A DNA stretch of 64,000 nt, taken from assembly GCF_048128805.1 (NCBI RefSeq), contig NC_136005.1:19928260-19992259 (forward strand), read 5' to 3'. The position numbers and the translations under genes were made by a program. Below the pieces are notes generated by a model. The model saw nothing but the letters and a program-made list of their open reading frames with translations, was not told the origin of the DNA and did not search any database. The DNA comes from Centroberyx gerrardi (Eukaryota; Chordata; Actinopteri; Beryciformes; Berycidae). This document shows positions 51,854 through 64,000 of this stretch, piece after piece. How positions within the stretch are numbered: the first letter of the stretch is position 1; each line of letters opens with the position of its first letter.

Positions 51854-54800
51854 GTTTACTATTACAATGCAACATGTTTCTACATTTGATGAGACAAACT
51901 TGGAAGACAGAGATTCCACAAAACTATACTCCAGTGAGTGTTGGGAAAGTTTCTTCCAAAAAGTCACATTATCCTGGACACTACCTTTCAAATCAATGTT
52001 ATTAATTTTATTATAGTATATCTATCTATTTCTGTGGAGACAAGACTACTGAAATATTTTGTGACTTTTGAGCCATTTTATCAACTTGTCACTGAAACAA
52101 CTCTTGCCTAAACTTGCTGAAGGAGGTAATATTTTCATTTCATTTGAAATTTACTAGCATTTAATGCAATTTTTGAAAATTTAAATGAATATTGAGAATT
52201 TTTATTAAAGAATTAAAGCGCATTAAAGAACCCTAGAAATAATCTTTAATTGAATTATTATTCTTTAAAATAAAGAAATGCAATAGTTAAGATGGATATT
52301 TGTAATAGGATTAAATTTGTCCTCTGTCTGACTAGCCGCAGGAGACCATTTTAATCTCAAATCCACACAGCAGCATCAGGTTGAAACTAGTCTCTTTGGG
52401 GCGATACACTGGAAAATGCTGTACAACCTAATAAATGCGAGAGCAGAACAATTTGTAGACAAAAAAGATGATGCCACAAGAACAGAGAAAGGCTTCGAAG
52501 GAGCAGAATCAGATGATGACTGACACGTTGAAATGGACGTTCTCAAGAAATATCTGATGGTGAACAGTCACTGACAAACTGAAAATGATTGAAATAAATA
52601 TTTTACAGTTATAGCTCAAAATCTCTTGTACCTTTATATTATCTCTGTAATTTTATGATCTGTCCTCTATTAATTTGATGAAACACAGATGCAGATATTA
52701 AGATGTTTTTGACCGTGTAAAAGCTTTATTAAAACTTTTTGTTTGGTATAGCCTATATTCCCTTTTTTTTATTGTCATTACTTTGCCAAGTTTCCAAACT
52801 TAATGTAACTTTAAATTCCTGAAGGTTTGCCACCTTTCTTTAGCCAAGAAACCATGTTGCTCATTCATCAGTTTTATGATATAGAGCACACGTTTCAATT
52901 TCCCCTCAATTTAGTCAGAGTAATGTGTAATGTGTGTGTTTCCACAAGGGAAAACATGATTCAGCATTTTCAATAACAGGAAATGGGTTACAGCACACAT
53001 TGAGTTAGGAACTTCGTATTAAAAATATTATAGTGCAGTGCAAACCTAACCAAATGTAAAGAAGTTATGAGTTGTAAAATTTCTGTTAGGTTAAACATCC
53101 TAATCGAAGGATCTCTAGTTATTACCTGTCCAATCACTGTGCCAAGTCTATTCTGGATTGGACAGAAACAGGAAGTTGGCTCTCCAAACTGCCACTGTTT
53201 TCACTACTACACCCTATTCCTGAGCTGTCAGAGGGTCAGGCATGTTTTCTGACTTCGGTACAACTACATGACATTAGAGCTAAACTTACAGATCCTACTG
53301 GGTGGGAAGGCTAAGTCAACAAAGACGCTAAGCTCAGCCTGTAGATTTAAAATGTAAAGAACAAATGAGTAAAACATGTTATGGAAACAAAGATATAACA
53401 AAGATATCTATTTATGGAAGAAATGAAATGAAAAAGAAAAATCTTTTTGCAAATTCACCAAATTTCAATGACATTTCACAGCTCATTTTCTCAGTTGGTA
53501 TGCAAGGAGTTACAAAGAAGACAGTGACAGCAGAAGTGGCTTTACACCTGGTCTAGACTAGACCCTTGAACGTGTGCGCTCACAACCAATCAGTAAATCT
53601 GAGAATGCAGCTTGGCATTTAACCACCCAGAGTATCACTGACACAAATGACAAGATTTTACATTAAGAATAGGCCTATCCTTCACAGAACCAGACTGCGC
53701 AATTTTTCTGTGCACTGCAGTCTCTAACCGACAAACATTTTTGTTGATCAGCACATTTTTTCTACTTTCAGCTCCCACTGGTTCAATAGCAAAGTAGAAC
53801 ACACAGATAATTAATCCACTCAATTACTTCATTTTACAAAAAGCTGACAGAGTCGCACTGTAGACTATAGCTTCAGTCCTCCAAAACAAGCACTCAAACA
53901 ACAATCAAGCATGAAGCCCACCTTAAACAGGCAATTTAAATGGTTAATCAATGTCTTCTCCCATATCTTAGTATAATCTCTTTGTATTGCTGACTGGAGT
54001 TATACTGACACAGTTTACTCAGTTCAAACCATTCAAAAGGAAAATGAGATGAGTGGAGAATAGATGGTGAAAAATTAAAAATTGCTAAGTTAACAAGTTC
54101 AGTCATAATAGCACAGTGGATAAATATAACTGAGATAGTACACTGAAAACAGTAGCCTATATCTAGTCTTCCTAAAAGACATATTACCTGATTTATGGAT
54201 AACTTGATTAACTCACAAATTATTACAATTCTGAAAGAATGTCAAAAATTTGTGACCTATTTTGTGCAAAAAGGTTAAATTATGATATTTTATCTGAGAA
54301 AATAACCAAAACTGTCTATCCTGAATTGAAAATGGTAATCCCTAATTTGTATCTTACCATGAACGTTTCTATGTCACCCTATCTAACGCTGCCCAGCTCT
54401 TTTTGCACCACTGAGCCAGGCTAGCATTGTGTCAGCACTCTTTCCCTTTGAAAGCCAAGAAGAGGATGTGAGGGCATGTGATTCCTTCAAAGACCGATCC
54501 CCAATGTGGCATGCCATGCAGAACTAACTGGGGAGAGAACAGATGACTATCTGGACTCAACACTAAGAGCAGAGAGGTGAAGCATGTTACAAGTGTTAGC
54601 CCCAGGCTTAGCCTAGTCTACCAGTACTGTTAGCTGGCCCTGACACTGTGATGAAGATTGACTGGTTGATTTCCACATTTATGTGAGCTAGGAAAAAAAT
54701 GCCAGTGTGCTTTACTCAGTTCTTTTTTCAAGCAGCCAGAAAATAGCCTGAATACCCTATTATATATTATGCAATCCAAGCAGCATATAATGAGTAAACC

Positions 54801-56078
54801 TAAAAATTCATCAACTCAGGACAGGAGAAGGCCACGTTTTTGAAAGGTGCCAGCGTGCAGGTGGCCTTACACAGCATTCTTCTTAAACAAGCCCAGCCAG
54901 CTGAAGTGAGGCTTCCCCATAAATCCTGGATACAGAGATAGTTTCTGCTTTTGTTTGCCAAAGAACTCAAGGGAGAATGGGGCCCTGAGACGCATTACGC
55001 ATAGCTAATGAAACCCACAGTAAGGCAAGATTGGGTCTGAATAAAGCCTCGGCGAAACAACATCATGAAGATTGGGGAACTGAAAAAGACCAAAGATCTA
55101 AAAGGAAGGCATTTCCTCCCCTCTAACTCTAACTGCTTAGTACCCAACAGCTACCTAGCAGTGCTACAAAACAGACCATGACGAAACTGGCACAAAATCT
55201 TAATCCAGGACAAATAGCCGAGAACTATGCATTACTGCAGCTTTTAGTCTAAAAGACTTTTACAGTCGTTACCTGAGGTGAAAAACAAGAATGATCCAGC
55301 TCATTGTTAGAATCATCTAACAGTACCATCTAACTCACAAACAACAGCAGTCTATTTCTATTTCACTCTTTTCTCACATGCTAGTCCTAGGCAGTACATC
55401 AGAACAAAATCGTTCAGCACAGCAGGAGAGACCCGAAGCTGAATGGCCATCTTCAAGGGAACATGCATTCCTTTAGCTGCAAGGGTATGGGAACATAGGC
55501 CTGCCTGAAACGACACGCTCATGCTGAGGTAGAAAGGCCTTTCACTTCACACACAGAAGGCAGCTCACATTTTCGCAGTGTACAATAAGCATTTCAATGG
55601 TCTCGCTTAAGGCTATTCTTCAATATGGAGAGAGAATAAAGAGAGCTAGAAATAGCGTAGAAAATGAAATGTGCTGGCGATGGTTTCAATCAATAACACT
55701 AACAGCTAGGTCTCAGCCTTGGCTAGTTTATTTTTGAACAGTGGGAGTGACGCACACCATCTAGAGACCAACAATTTAAAAGACACTCTATTAAGCATTC
55801 TGTGAAAATGTGTGTAGGCTAATATTACAATCTACGCTAGTGATGGGCAATTAGTCTTCCACTGGATACTTCCAGGTCCTGGGCCCTCAAATACAGCCTC
55901 CACATCAGTTTCTTGCTTTTATATGCAGCAACTGGCACCAGCACCTAAGCATTTTAACTGATGAACTTCATGAACCTTGGAAATGCAGATATCTAGCATT
56001 TAGATCCATTGTCACTAAATCCGTATTCTCTTTCTGTGTGGGATAAAAACACATACAAAGTACCAAACAGACCGTGCA

Positions 56079-56103
56079 CACACACACACACACACACACA
56101 CAC
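56079..56103. repeat. (CA)n microsatellite
   Basis: About 12 CA units in the putative evi5 intron 1. Just beyond is a tandem duplication of about 29 bp (TTCTTAGTGACCACAGATTT twice, 56128-56170). Confidence 0.95.
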
Positions 56104-57512
56104 CCCTACACACCCCCTTCTTAGTGACCACAGATTTCTTTTCCCTTCTTAGTGACCACAGATTTCTTTTCACCCCCACTTCCTTCAAAGTCCCCAGGTC
56201 CAGACTGAGGCTGAAGGTAAGAGGGAAGCTCTCTGTAATAACATGACCAGTGTCTAACTGGAACAAGTACTGACAGGTAATGCTCTGACTTGGCCATCTC
56301 TAGTCTCACAGACACACTCTACTCTGCCAAAAAAAAGTGAAGAGTTGTTCACTGGTAATTTAAGAAGCATCTGGCCATGACCACCCAGGAAACTCACACT
56401 GCACTTACAGACTACAGTATGTGACTGAACTCAAAGAACAGAAATCATCCAAGTTTAATCAAAGCCATTCATTAGAAGCCCATATCTCACTTCCCAGCTA
56501 TTTTACTGGATCAGCATGATAATGTTTAGTCGTGTCCAGTGATGTAGTGCTAAATAAAAAGGTGGTAAACTATGACCACCAGTCTGTGATCATCATAAGG
56601 CAAACAACCACCAATATAACCAAAACGCATTATATTTTCAGTAATAAACAAAACGTTTTATATTTTACGTTTTATATAAAGCACACTGAATTTGCCTTGT
56701 GTATGAAATGTGCTATACAAATAAAGTTTGCCTTGCCTTATCCTCATGTAACTTTCAACAGTAGCAGTAGCATCAGTGTGGATTTATGTGAGGTGGGTAT
56801 ATTCTATTCCCTAAATAAAAAGGTTGCTTAACTGAGTTTAGGTGGTTTACCCTCTACCTCTGCTCATACCGGTGCAGCGTTGTTGTAGGCCACCTCCCCA
56901 CAGTTTTAAAGGATTCTTCAACACTGGCAAAGCCAGAGTTGAGCAGCTTAAGTCCTTGGCTTACCCATCAGTGCTCTCACTTACTAAATTCATTCCGTTT
57001 TAAAGGCAGTAAACGAGGGATTGATACATTAGACATAGCAGGAGTCCCTGTTCCTTTTATGGCTCGCTGGTAGTTTATCTTACTCTGGGTTACTGCGCTG
57101 CTATGGTGATCTTCTGACACTAAATGCAACAGTATATGCTCATATTCTTTCTGCAAGAAGCTCCGTTTTAGCCCACGCATATTAATTAGGCTACAGTAGG
57201 GTTAGCTAGATAGATACTCGACATACTAAGTAGAACAAACTCCATAATAATGTTTTTGTTCCAGACGATAGTCGGGATCTTTCTTTACAAGCCAATGAAT
57301 AGTTAAACATTGTATACACACATTCAATACAAGTGACACCATTGACAAGCTGTGATACAAGCTAAAGCGATTAACCGAATGTAATAGTCTTGTTAGGAGG
57401 TAATCCCACACCGTTCACTTTTACAGAGGCAGAGTGACAATTAGCAGTCGTTATGAGTTTCTGCTCCTTTCCAGTAATTAGACTGCTCCCCAAAAGACAC
57501 AATCTCCTTTAC

Positions 57513-57800
57513 CTTGAAGCGTTTTCGACCAACCGCAGCAAAGTCTACTTCCCATGCACGAAACTAGGTCCCACAACTATAAGAAAGAAATTGGTTTCAA
57601 ACACTTTAGCTAGGTTAGTACGTTATATTTTCCAAATTAGCCTAGCTTGGTTACTTCTTGAAAGCTAGCCAGTGTTAGCTAGTTCCCATTGACTCCACGG
57701 TCCAGCCCATGAAGCCGTATAATACGTGTACACAAATGTCTGCGATACAGAGCGCAGACAGACGGCGGCCTACCAAATGTTTACATCCCACGGAGCATGC
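57513..57800 (-). promoter_or_regulatory. Candidate evi5 promoter and non-coding first exon
   Basis: The minus strand holds an NRF1-like core GCATGCGC at 57795-57802, two short upstream ORFs, and a good donor CTTCAAG|GTAAAG with the last exon base at 57513. Direct splicing to E2 would leave no long ATG-led frame from here, so it would be a 5' UTR exon. Inferred from position and motifs only. Confidence 0.35.
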
Positions 57801-58005
57801 GCCCCCAGCTTCAACCTGGAACAGTACTGCCACCTAATGTTACTGATGGGCAACTGCACATCAAACACCTTTCTCCTGTTTCATTCATTCACATTGACCA
57901 AATATTTCCAATGTGACATCCGGGGCAAAGATGGGTCACTGTGAGGGGGTGGGTGTGTCGTTGTTGTTGTTCTTGTTGTTGTTTTAAATTTAATTTATTT
58001 ATTTT

Positions 58006-58160
58006 AGTTTTTTTTTTTTTTTTGCAGTTCGCCTTTATTAGACAGTTTTAAAGTCGAGAGAGAAAGACTGGGAGGGAGGGGGGATGACGTGACAAAGGTA
58101 CTGGGTCAGATTCAAACCCCTGACATCACGTTACTATAGGCACTACCCTGTCTACACTTT
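58006..58160 (-). mobile_element. tRNA-derived teleost SINE
   Basis: On the minus strand it starts near 58160 and carries a B-box-like GGTTTGAATCT. A body follows of the kind CATCCCCCCTCCCTCCCAGTC...CTCTCTCGAC, then CTAATAAAGGCGAACTGC and a poly(A) tail (poly-T at 58009-58024 on plus). This order is typical of fish tRNA SINEs. Confidence 0.75.
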
Positions 58161-59013
58161 TAGGCTGACACCATTCCTCAGTCTGTCAAATTCATCCTAC
58201 AGTCCAAAAATTGGCAGGGCAAATGGTCATGAGGTGGTCAGGAGAAAATAGGCAAGAGAAGGGGAAACCCTTAAATTCAGCCCAATTTAGCTCCCCTTTT
58301 CTTTCATTACAAATGCATAAACTTGATATGACTGGACAGCAACTCACTTTTAGTTTGTTGTCGTGTAACAAAATGAGTTATTAACATTGAAAGTCATTAC
58401 AGTCTATCATTGTTGTGTGTTCCGGGATGGCACTTTGTGAGTCCCTGTATGTACACGTACCTGATTTGTAGCAACAAGCAACAAAATTTCTTACCTGAAG
58501 TTGATTGTTGAAAGAAAAAATACTTCCGCTGGAGCAGACTGGATCAGGTTACAACAGTTTTACCTCAGAACTGCCAAGAGCTTCCAAAAATAGCTCTTCT
58601 GATTTGATGTTACCTTCAGTAGGCCTATAGAAGAGGAAAATAAATCACTTTTTGAATATTATTTTTTCTTACTTAATACTTTGTAGTTTAGTATTTAGTA
58701 TAATCTATATACTTAGATCAATATGTAACAAAACAATAAGGTTGAAATGTATCATCATGGGCTATTAAAAAATGAAAGCGGCTGCACTATTCTTGGTAGC
58801 TTCAAATCACGGATTTGTAAGAGAACCAAATGGAGACTCATTAACCACATCTGAGCACAAGTTCACTGAATGTGACTACGCACACTATCTTGATCCACAT
58901 ACCATACAGTCATCAAACCCACTTTTCTGGTTTCACATGAGACTACTGACGCAAATCTTTTGTTTTTTTTATGTTAGACACACCTCTCATTATATATTCC
59001 AAAAGCAGCTGAC

Positions 59014-59916
59014 CAGTGCTTAATTTGTAAACGATGAGGTCCCGGAACACCAAGGGGTCGGTGTTCCCGAGTCGGTCTGGAGGGAAACGGTTCCGGAACA
59101 TATCAAGACAATTGCGCATTGGAGGCACGGTGGTGCTCAGTACAGCCATATAGCTTACTGTAGCCTAAACATTACTAAATGACCGACTATATGACCTTAG
59201 AGCTCCGACTACTGGGGACCTATAACAATATTTGATTATTGCATAGGCTACATAATGCTCAGTAGACCTAAATGCGACACTCAGCTGGACCGCGCTGGTT
59301 TTGAAATGCCCACAGTGATGTGGCTTACAGCCCTTCACGTCAACCAATTCTCATGTTATTATTACCAATTATTTCTGGACACTCAACATAACATGCGCAA
59401 TTGCCCGCATATTTAACTGTGGTACTTACAGGTCCGCACTCGAAAAAAAAATTCTGTTTCGCAGTCATCTATGCAAATATGAATTTTGATTGTCCCAGCA
59501 GAGACCTAATAGATTACAGAATATGCTAACACGTTTACAAAAAAAAAAAAAATCATGCTTACCTTGTCTAATTTTCCAAAATAGTTCACACAGCGGACAT
59601 ATGGACAGCAAATTCAACTTTTAGCCGACGCTGTCTGAAGTTTACCATAACACATCTGCAGAGCAGCTCACTCATGTGTGAAGTGACTACTATGCGCTTG
59701 TTGCTACTTTCTAATAGGGTAATCACCTGTCTTCATATGGAAATGAGACAGTTAGGTTTTTGGAAGGGAGGGGAAAGGAAAGAAGAGTCAACTATTGGGA
59801 GTATTACATAGCAGACAAAAAAAACAAAAACGTTTCATGCCACCAGGTGCCGGGTCCACGCAAATAGGTACCGGAATGCGCTAGTCCAAAACCGCGAGGG
59901 CACAAATTAAGCACTG
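59014..59916. mobile_element. Non-autonomous hAT element with perfect 8-bp target duplication
   Basis: Both termini read CAGTGCTTAATTTGT inward (15 bp perfect). Flanks are CAGCTGAC at 59006-59013 and 59917-59924, an exact 8-bp target duplication. 903 bp, with only a short meaningless minus-strand ORF inside, so it depends on a transposase elsewhere. Confidence 0.93.
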
Positions 59917-60029
59917 CAGCTGACGTAGTAGACTAGACTTGGAAACACCATGGTGATCCTGAAATCATTAGACAGCTGGGAGCAAACAGTGAAATGGGTC
60001 TAGTGCTATAGTTCTCAGTTCAGTTTATT

Positions 60030-61080
60030 TCAGTTCAGTTCTCTTTATTGTCCCTTCTAGGGAAATTCCTCTTGCAGCAGAAAGTAAAAACAACAACACA
60101 ACAACAGCACAATACATGCACACCATTAGCCAATGACATGGCTGCAAATTAAAAAGGCAAAAATACACAAATACAACACCCAACATTTAAAATAGAGGAG
60201 TGGAAGGCAGAAGACATGAAGTGCAAAAATTAAGCATTGCGCAAATTTAGCAAGGTATAAATGTTTTTCTATCTGTTGGTCTTTGCCCTGGGCATCTTAA
60301 ACCTCTGTCCTGACCACAGCATCTGACATTCCCCTTCCTAGATGAAGGTCTGCACTGGCTACTATAGACCTAGCCTCATGAATCACCTGTCCCATAAAGA
60401 TATCAGTCAGATGGCTCTGTTGTTCACCTAGGATCTTATTGGCCATTGTAACAGCATTGTACAAACTGGGAATTTTTTTGTACTTTCAAGTTAACAAACA
60501 GGCAATCATAGGGAAGTTTAGCACTGATTCAATGAATGACCTGTATCATCTGTCAGCTGTCTATGTCAAAAACATTACGCCTTCGTAGGAAGTATAATCT
60601 TTCATGACCTTTTTTTGTAAATTGACTCAGTGTATAGATCAAAGTTTGATTTCTCATCTATTATAGTGCCTAAGTACTTAACCCTGTCCACCATTCCAGT
60701 CTTCTGACCTTTAATTATCGTGGGAGGAGTCGAGTTTGAACCTATTCTAAAATCAATGACCTTATCCTTCGTTTTACGAATATTTAACTTCAGAAAATCA
60801 AATGACAACAACAGACTCAAACAACAGAACAACAGAATCAAACAGCATTTACTCTAACCCTCTGTGGCCTACAAGTTAAAAAAAATCTACTATCCAGCTG
60901 ACAATATTAGAGTCTAGATTAAAAAATGTCAAGAGTTTGTTTGCTAAAATATGGGGCTGTATTGTATGAAAAGCTGATGAAAAATCAACAAATAAAAGCC
61001 TGGCATGAGTTTCTGAAGCCCCAATAACCCTCTCAGTAATGAAATAATGTGTGAAGACGTTGTGTCTATCAGACATAACA
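60030..61080 (-). mobile_element. Rex1/L2-like LINE relic (reverse transcriptase part and 3' tail)
   Basis: Minus-strand frames give RT segments THARLLFVDFSSAFHTIQPH (about 61.0-60.9 kb) and KLNIRKTKDKVIDFRIG...VKYLGTIIDEKSNFD (about 60.8-60.65 kb), in the usual LINE order. A CTAGAAGGGACAATAAAG-type 3' end lies near 60040-60060. The YxDD core is missing; non-functional and 5'-truncated. Confidence 0.75.
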
Positions 61081-62129
61081 AATGAAAAAAGAAAATGCAG
61101 TAAAATATCAGCACATATGGCAAGTGTCTAGTTAGATCTTCAGATTAGAAATAATTCCACCATTAGCTGTGTGTTTGGGGTGGGATGGCTGGGACCATCT
61201 AATTTCTATATGATGCACCTGTCACTTTAATGCATATCAGTCACTTTATTAACTGTGACTATTCTTACTGCATGACTTGAATACTAGTCACTTTATACCT
61301 ATATCCTGGACTCCCATGCACCTCCGAATCCCTTCTGATTAACATCTGAATACTGTGATGCTGTTACTGAAATACTTGAATTAATCTGCATCATTCACTT
61401 AACACTAGGCTACTACTACAATGTTTGAATTCCAATGGTGTTTACTACAATACTTGATACTTGACCTGCCATTTATCTGTCCACTGAAACCCTTGCATCT
61501 CCAAAATACCAACTTTTCAGGAACTAAGAAACAAACAGCCTTGTTTTCAGCATGATCACCATGCATTAAAATCCCATTAGAGTTAATCTAAAACCCCCAT
61601 TAAAAACTCCATTAGAGTTAGTCTAATGGGTTTTCATACGCCCATTAGATAAAGGTGGTAGAATTTTCCTAACCTATAGAGAAGCATGTAATCCTTCAGT
61701 TTAAGTTAAAACATGAAAATCGCCAATATTGGAGTTTTAAAATTTTCACATGACAACAGTGCATTGCATTGTTGCACTATGGTGACTTGTACCGTTTTGT
61801 TTTTGTATTGTCTCATTTTTACACTTGTTTAGAATGCACTGTGACCCCACTTGCAAAAGGTGAAATGACAATAGCCTACTTTGAATCGAATTGGACTGAA
61901 TTGAACTGAAATGCAACTAAGTTCAGCATGAATGCTATACAAGCCACAGCTCGGAGGGACGATGATTTACCTGTGTCATCAAATAGCCTAATTACATGTC
62001 TTGTGAATCACATCATATGTGAGAATACACAATTTTGGTAAAATGTCCTACCCCAGCTCAATAGGGGGCAGAGTAGCAAAGCCCTGCAGTATGGCGTCGC
62101 TGCTCTTCATCCTGTGACACGGTATTTAC

Positions 62130-62160
62130 AGAGCATGCGCACGCTCCTCTTCCTTTTTCC
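62130..62160 (+). promoter_or_regulatory. rpl5 core promoter and 5'TOP tract
   Basis: NRF1-like GCATGCGCA at 62133-62141 is followed at once by the pyrimidine tract CTCCTCTTCCTTTTTCC (62144-62160). Ribosomal-protein mRNAs start at a C in such a 5'TOP tract, which couples translation to mTORC1 signalling. The exact start base is inferred. Confidence 0.7.
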
Positions 62161-62229
62161 AGTGCAGCGGAGTCAAAACCCCAGTCTTTGGCTCCGGGCT
62201 CCTGTTATAGGAGACAAAAAGACTGCAAA

Positions 62230-62232
<3 letters not shown>
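62144..62232 (+). other. rpl5: rpl5 exon 1 (5' UTR and start codon)
   Basis: Short 5' UTR after the TOP tract, ending CTGCAAAATG|GTTTGT. The ATG (62230-62232) is the last codon of the exon. Exon 2 opens with GGT TTT GTT AAA, giving MGFVK, the known L5 N-terminus. Confidence 0.88.

Positions 62233-64000
<1,768 letters not shown>

Larger units (their letters stand above)
49769..57512. other. Probable evi5 intron 1 (first coding exon not found)
   Basis: Minus-strand donors in this interval were checked at about 51110, 53127, 53547, 54187, 55271 and 56978. None follows an ATG-led frame that joins E2 in phase 0. Contains two CA microsatellites. Confidence 0.4.
57803..62143. other. Intergenic region between evi5 and rpl5
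   Basis: No gene recognised apart from mobile elements: SINE 58006-58160, hAT 59014-59916, LINE relic 60030-61080. A small palindrome-rich spot at about 61564-61650 repeats CCATTAGAGTTA(A/G)TCTAA. Confidence 0.5.

Noticed and set aside
51579..51991. Cys-Val repeat frames
   Set aside because: Translation of the (CA)n microsatellite.
57513..57555. ATG at 57555 on minus as the evi5 start codon (MGSRLCCGWSKTLQ)
   Set aside because: Splicing its donor to E2 puts E2 in the wrong frame and hits an early stop; kept only as part of a candidate non-coding exon.

Overview
This is vertebrate nuclear DNA, almost certainly from a ray-finned (teleost) fish. Coding sequence lies in short exons with consensus splice sites. 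The rest is AT-rich introns and intergenic DNA holding teleost-style SINEs, L2/Rex1-like LINE relics, hAT and Tc1/mariner-type elements, and many microsatellites. No bacterial, organellar or intact viral sequence was seen. The gene order gfi1 - evi5 - rpl5 matches the vertebrate GFI1-EVI5-RPL5 block (human 1p22).

Layout. (1) Bases 1-13,000 are intergenic or 3'-flanking DNA with no convincing exon. They hold microsatellites, a three-copy degenerate tandem repeat (6.8-7.3 kb) and a Tc1/mariner relic (8.7-10.1 kb). (2) Bases 13,753-17,626, minus strand: gfi1, six coding exons encoding a 386-residue protein with an N-terminal SNAG repressor motif and six C2H2 zinc fingers. One intron is of the GC-AG type. 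Related MITEs sit just past the stop codon and just upstream of the 5' end, and a perfect Gfi1 consensus site lies in intron 1. (3) Bases 18.2-22.4 kb: intergenic. (4) Bases 22,815-49,768 (5' part probably to about 57.8 kb), minus strand: evi5, 19 recognised coding exons (845 codons with the stop) encoding a TBC Rab-GAP domain, a long coiled coil and a C-terminal STTV tail. The first coding exon was not found. A 33-nt exon is present and a further 18-nt microexon is proposed. (5) Bases 57.8-62.1 kb: intergenic, with a SINE, a hAT element carrying perfect 8-bp target duplications, and a LINE relic. (6) Bases 62,144-64,000, plus strand: the 5' part of rpl5, with a 5'TOP promoter, the ATG at the very end of exon 1, and coding exons 2-5 running off the window.

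The three genes do not form a pathway. gfi1 is a nuclear transcriptional repressor of haematopoietic and sensory cells, evi5 a Rab-regulating and cell-cycle protein, and rpl5 a 60S ribosomal protein. Exon boundaries were placed by hand from splice consensus, reading frame and remembered family sequences. No alignment was run.
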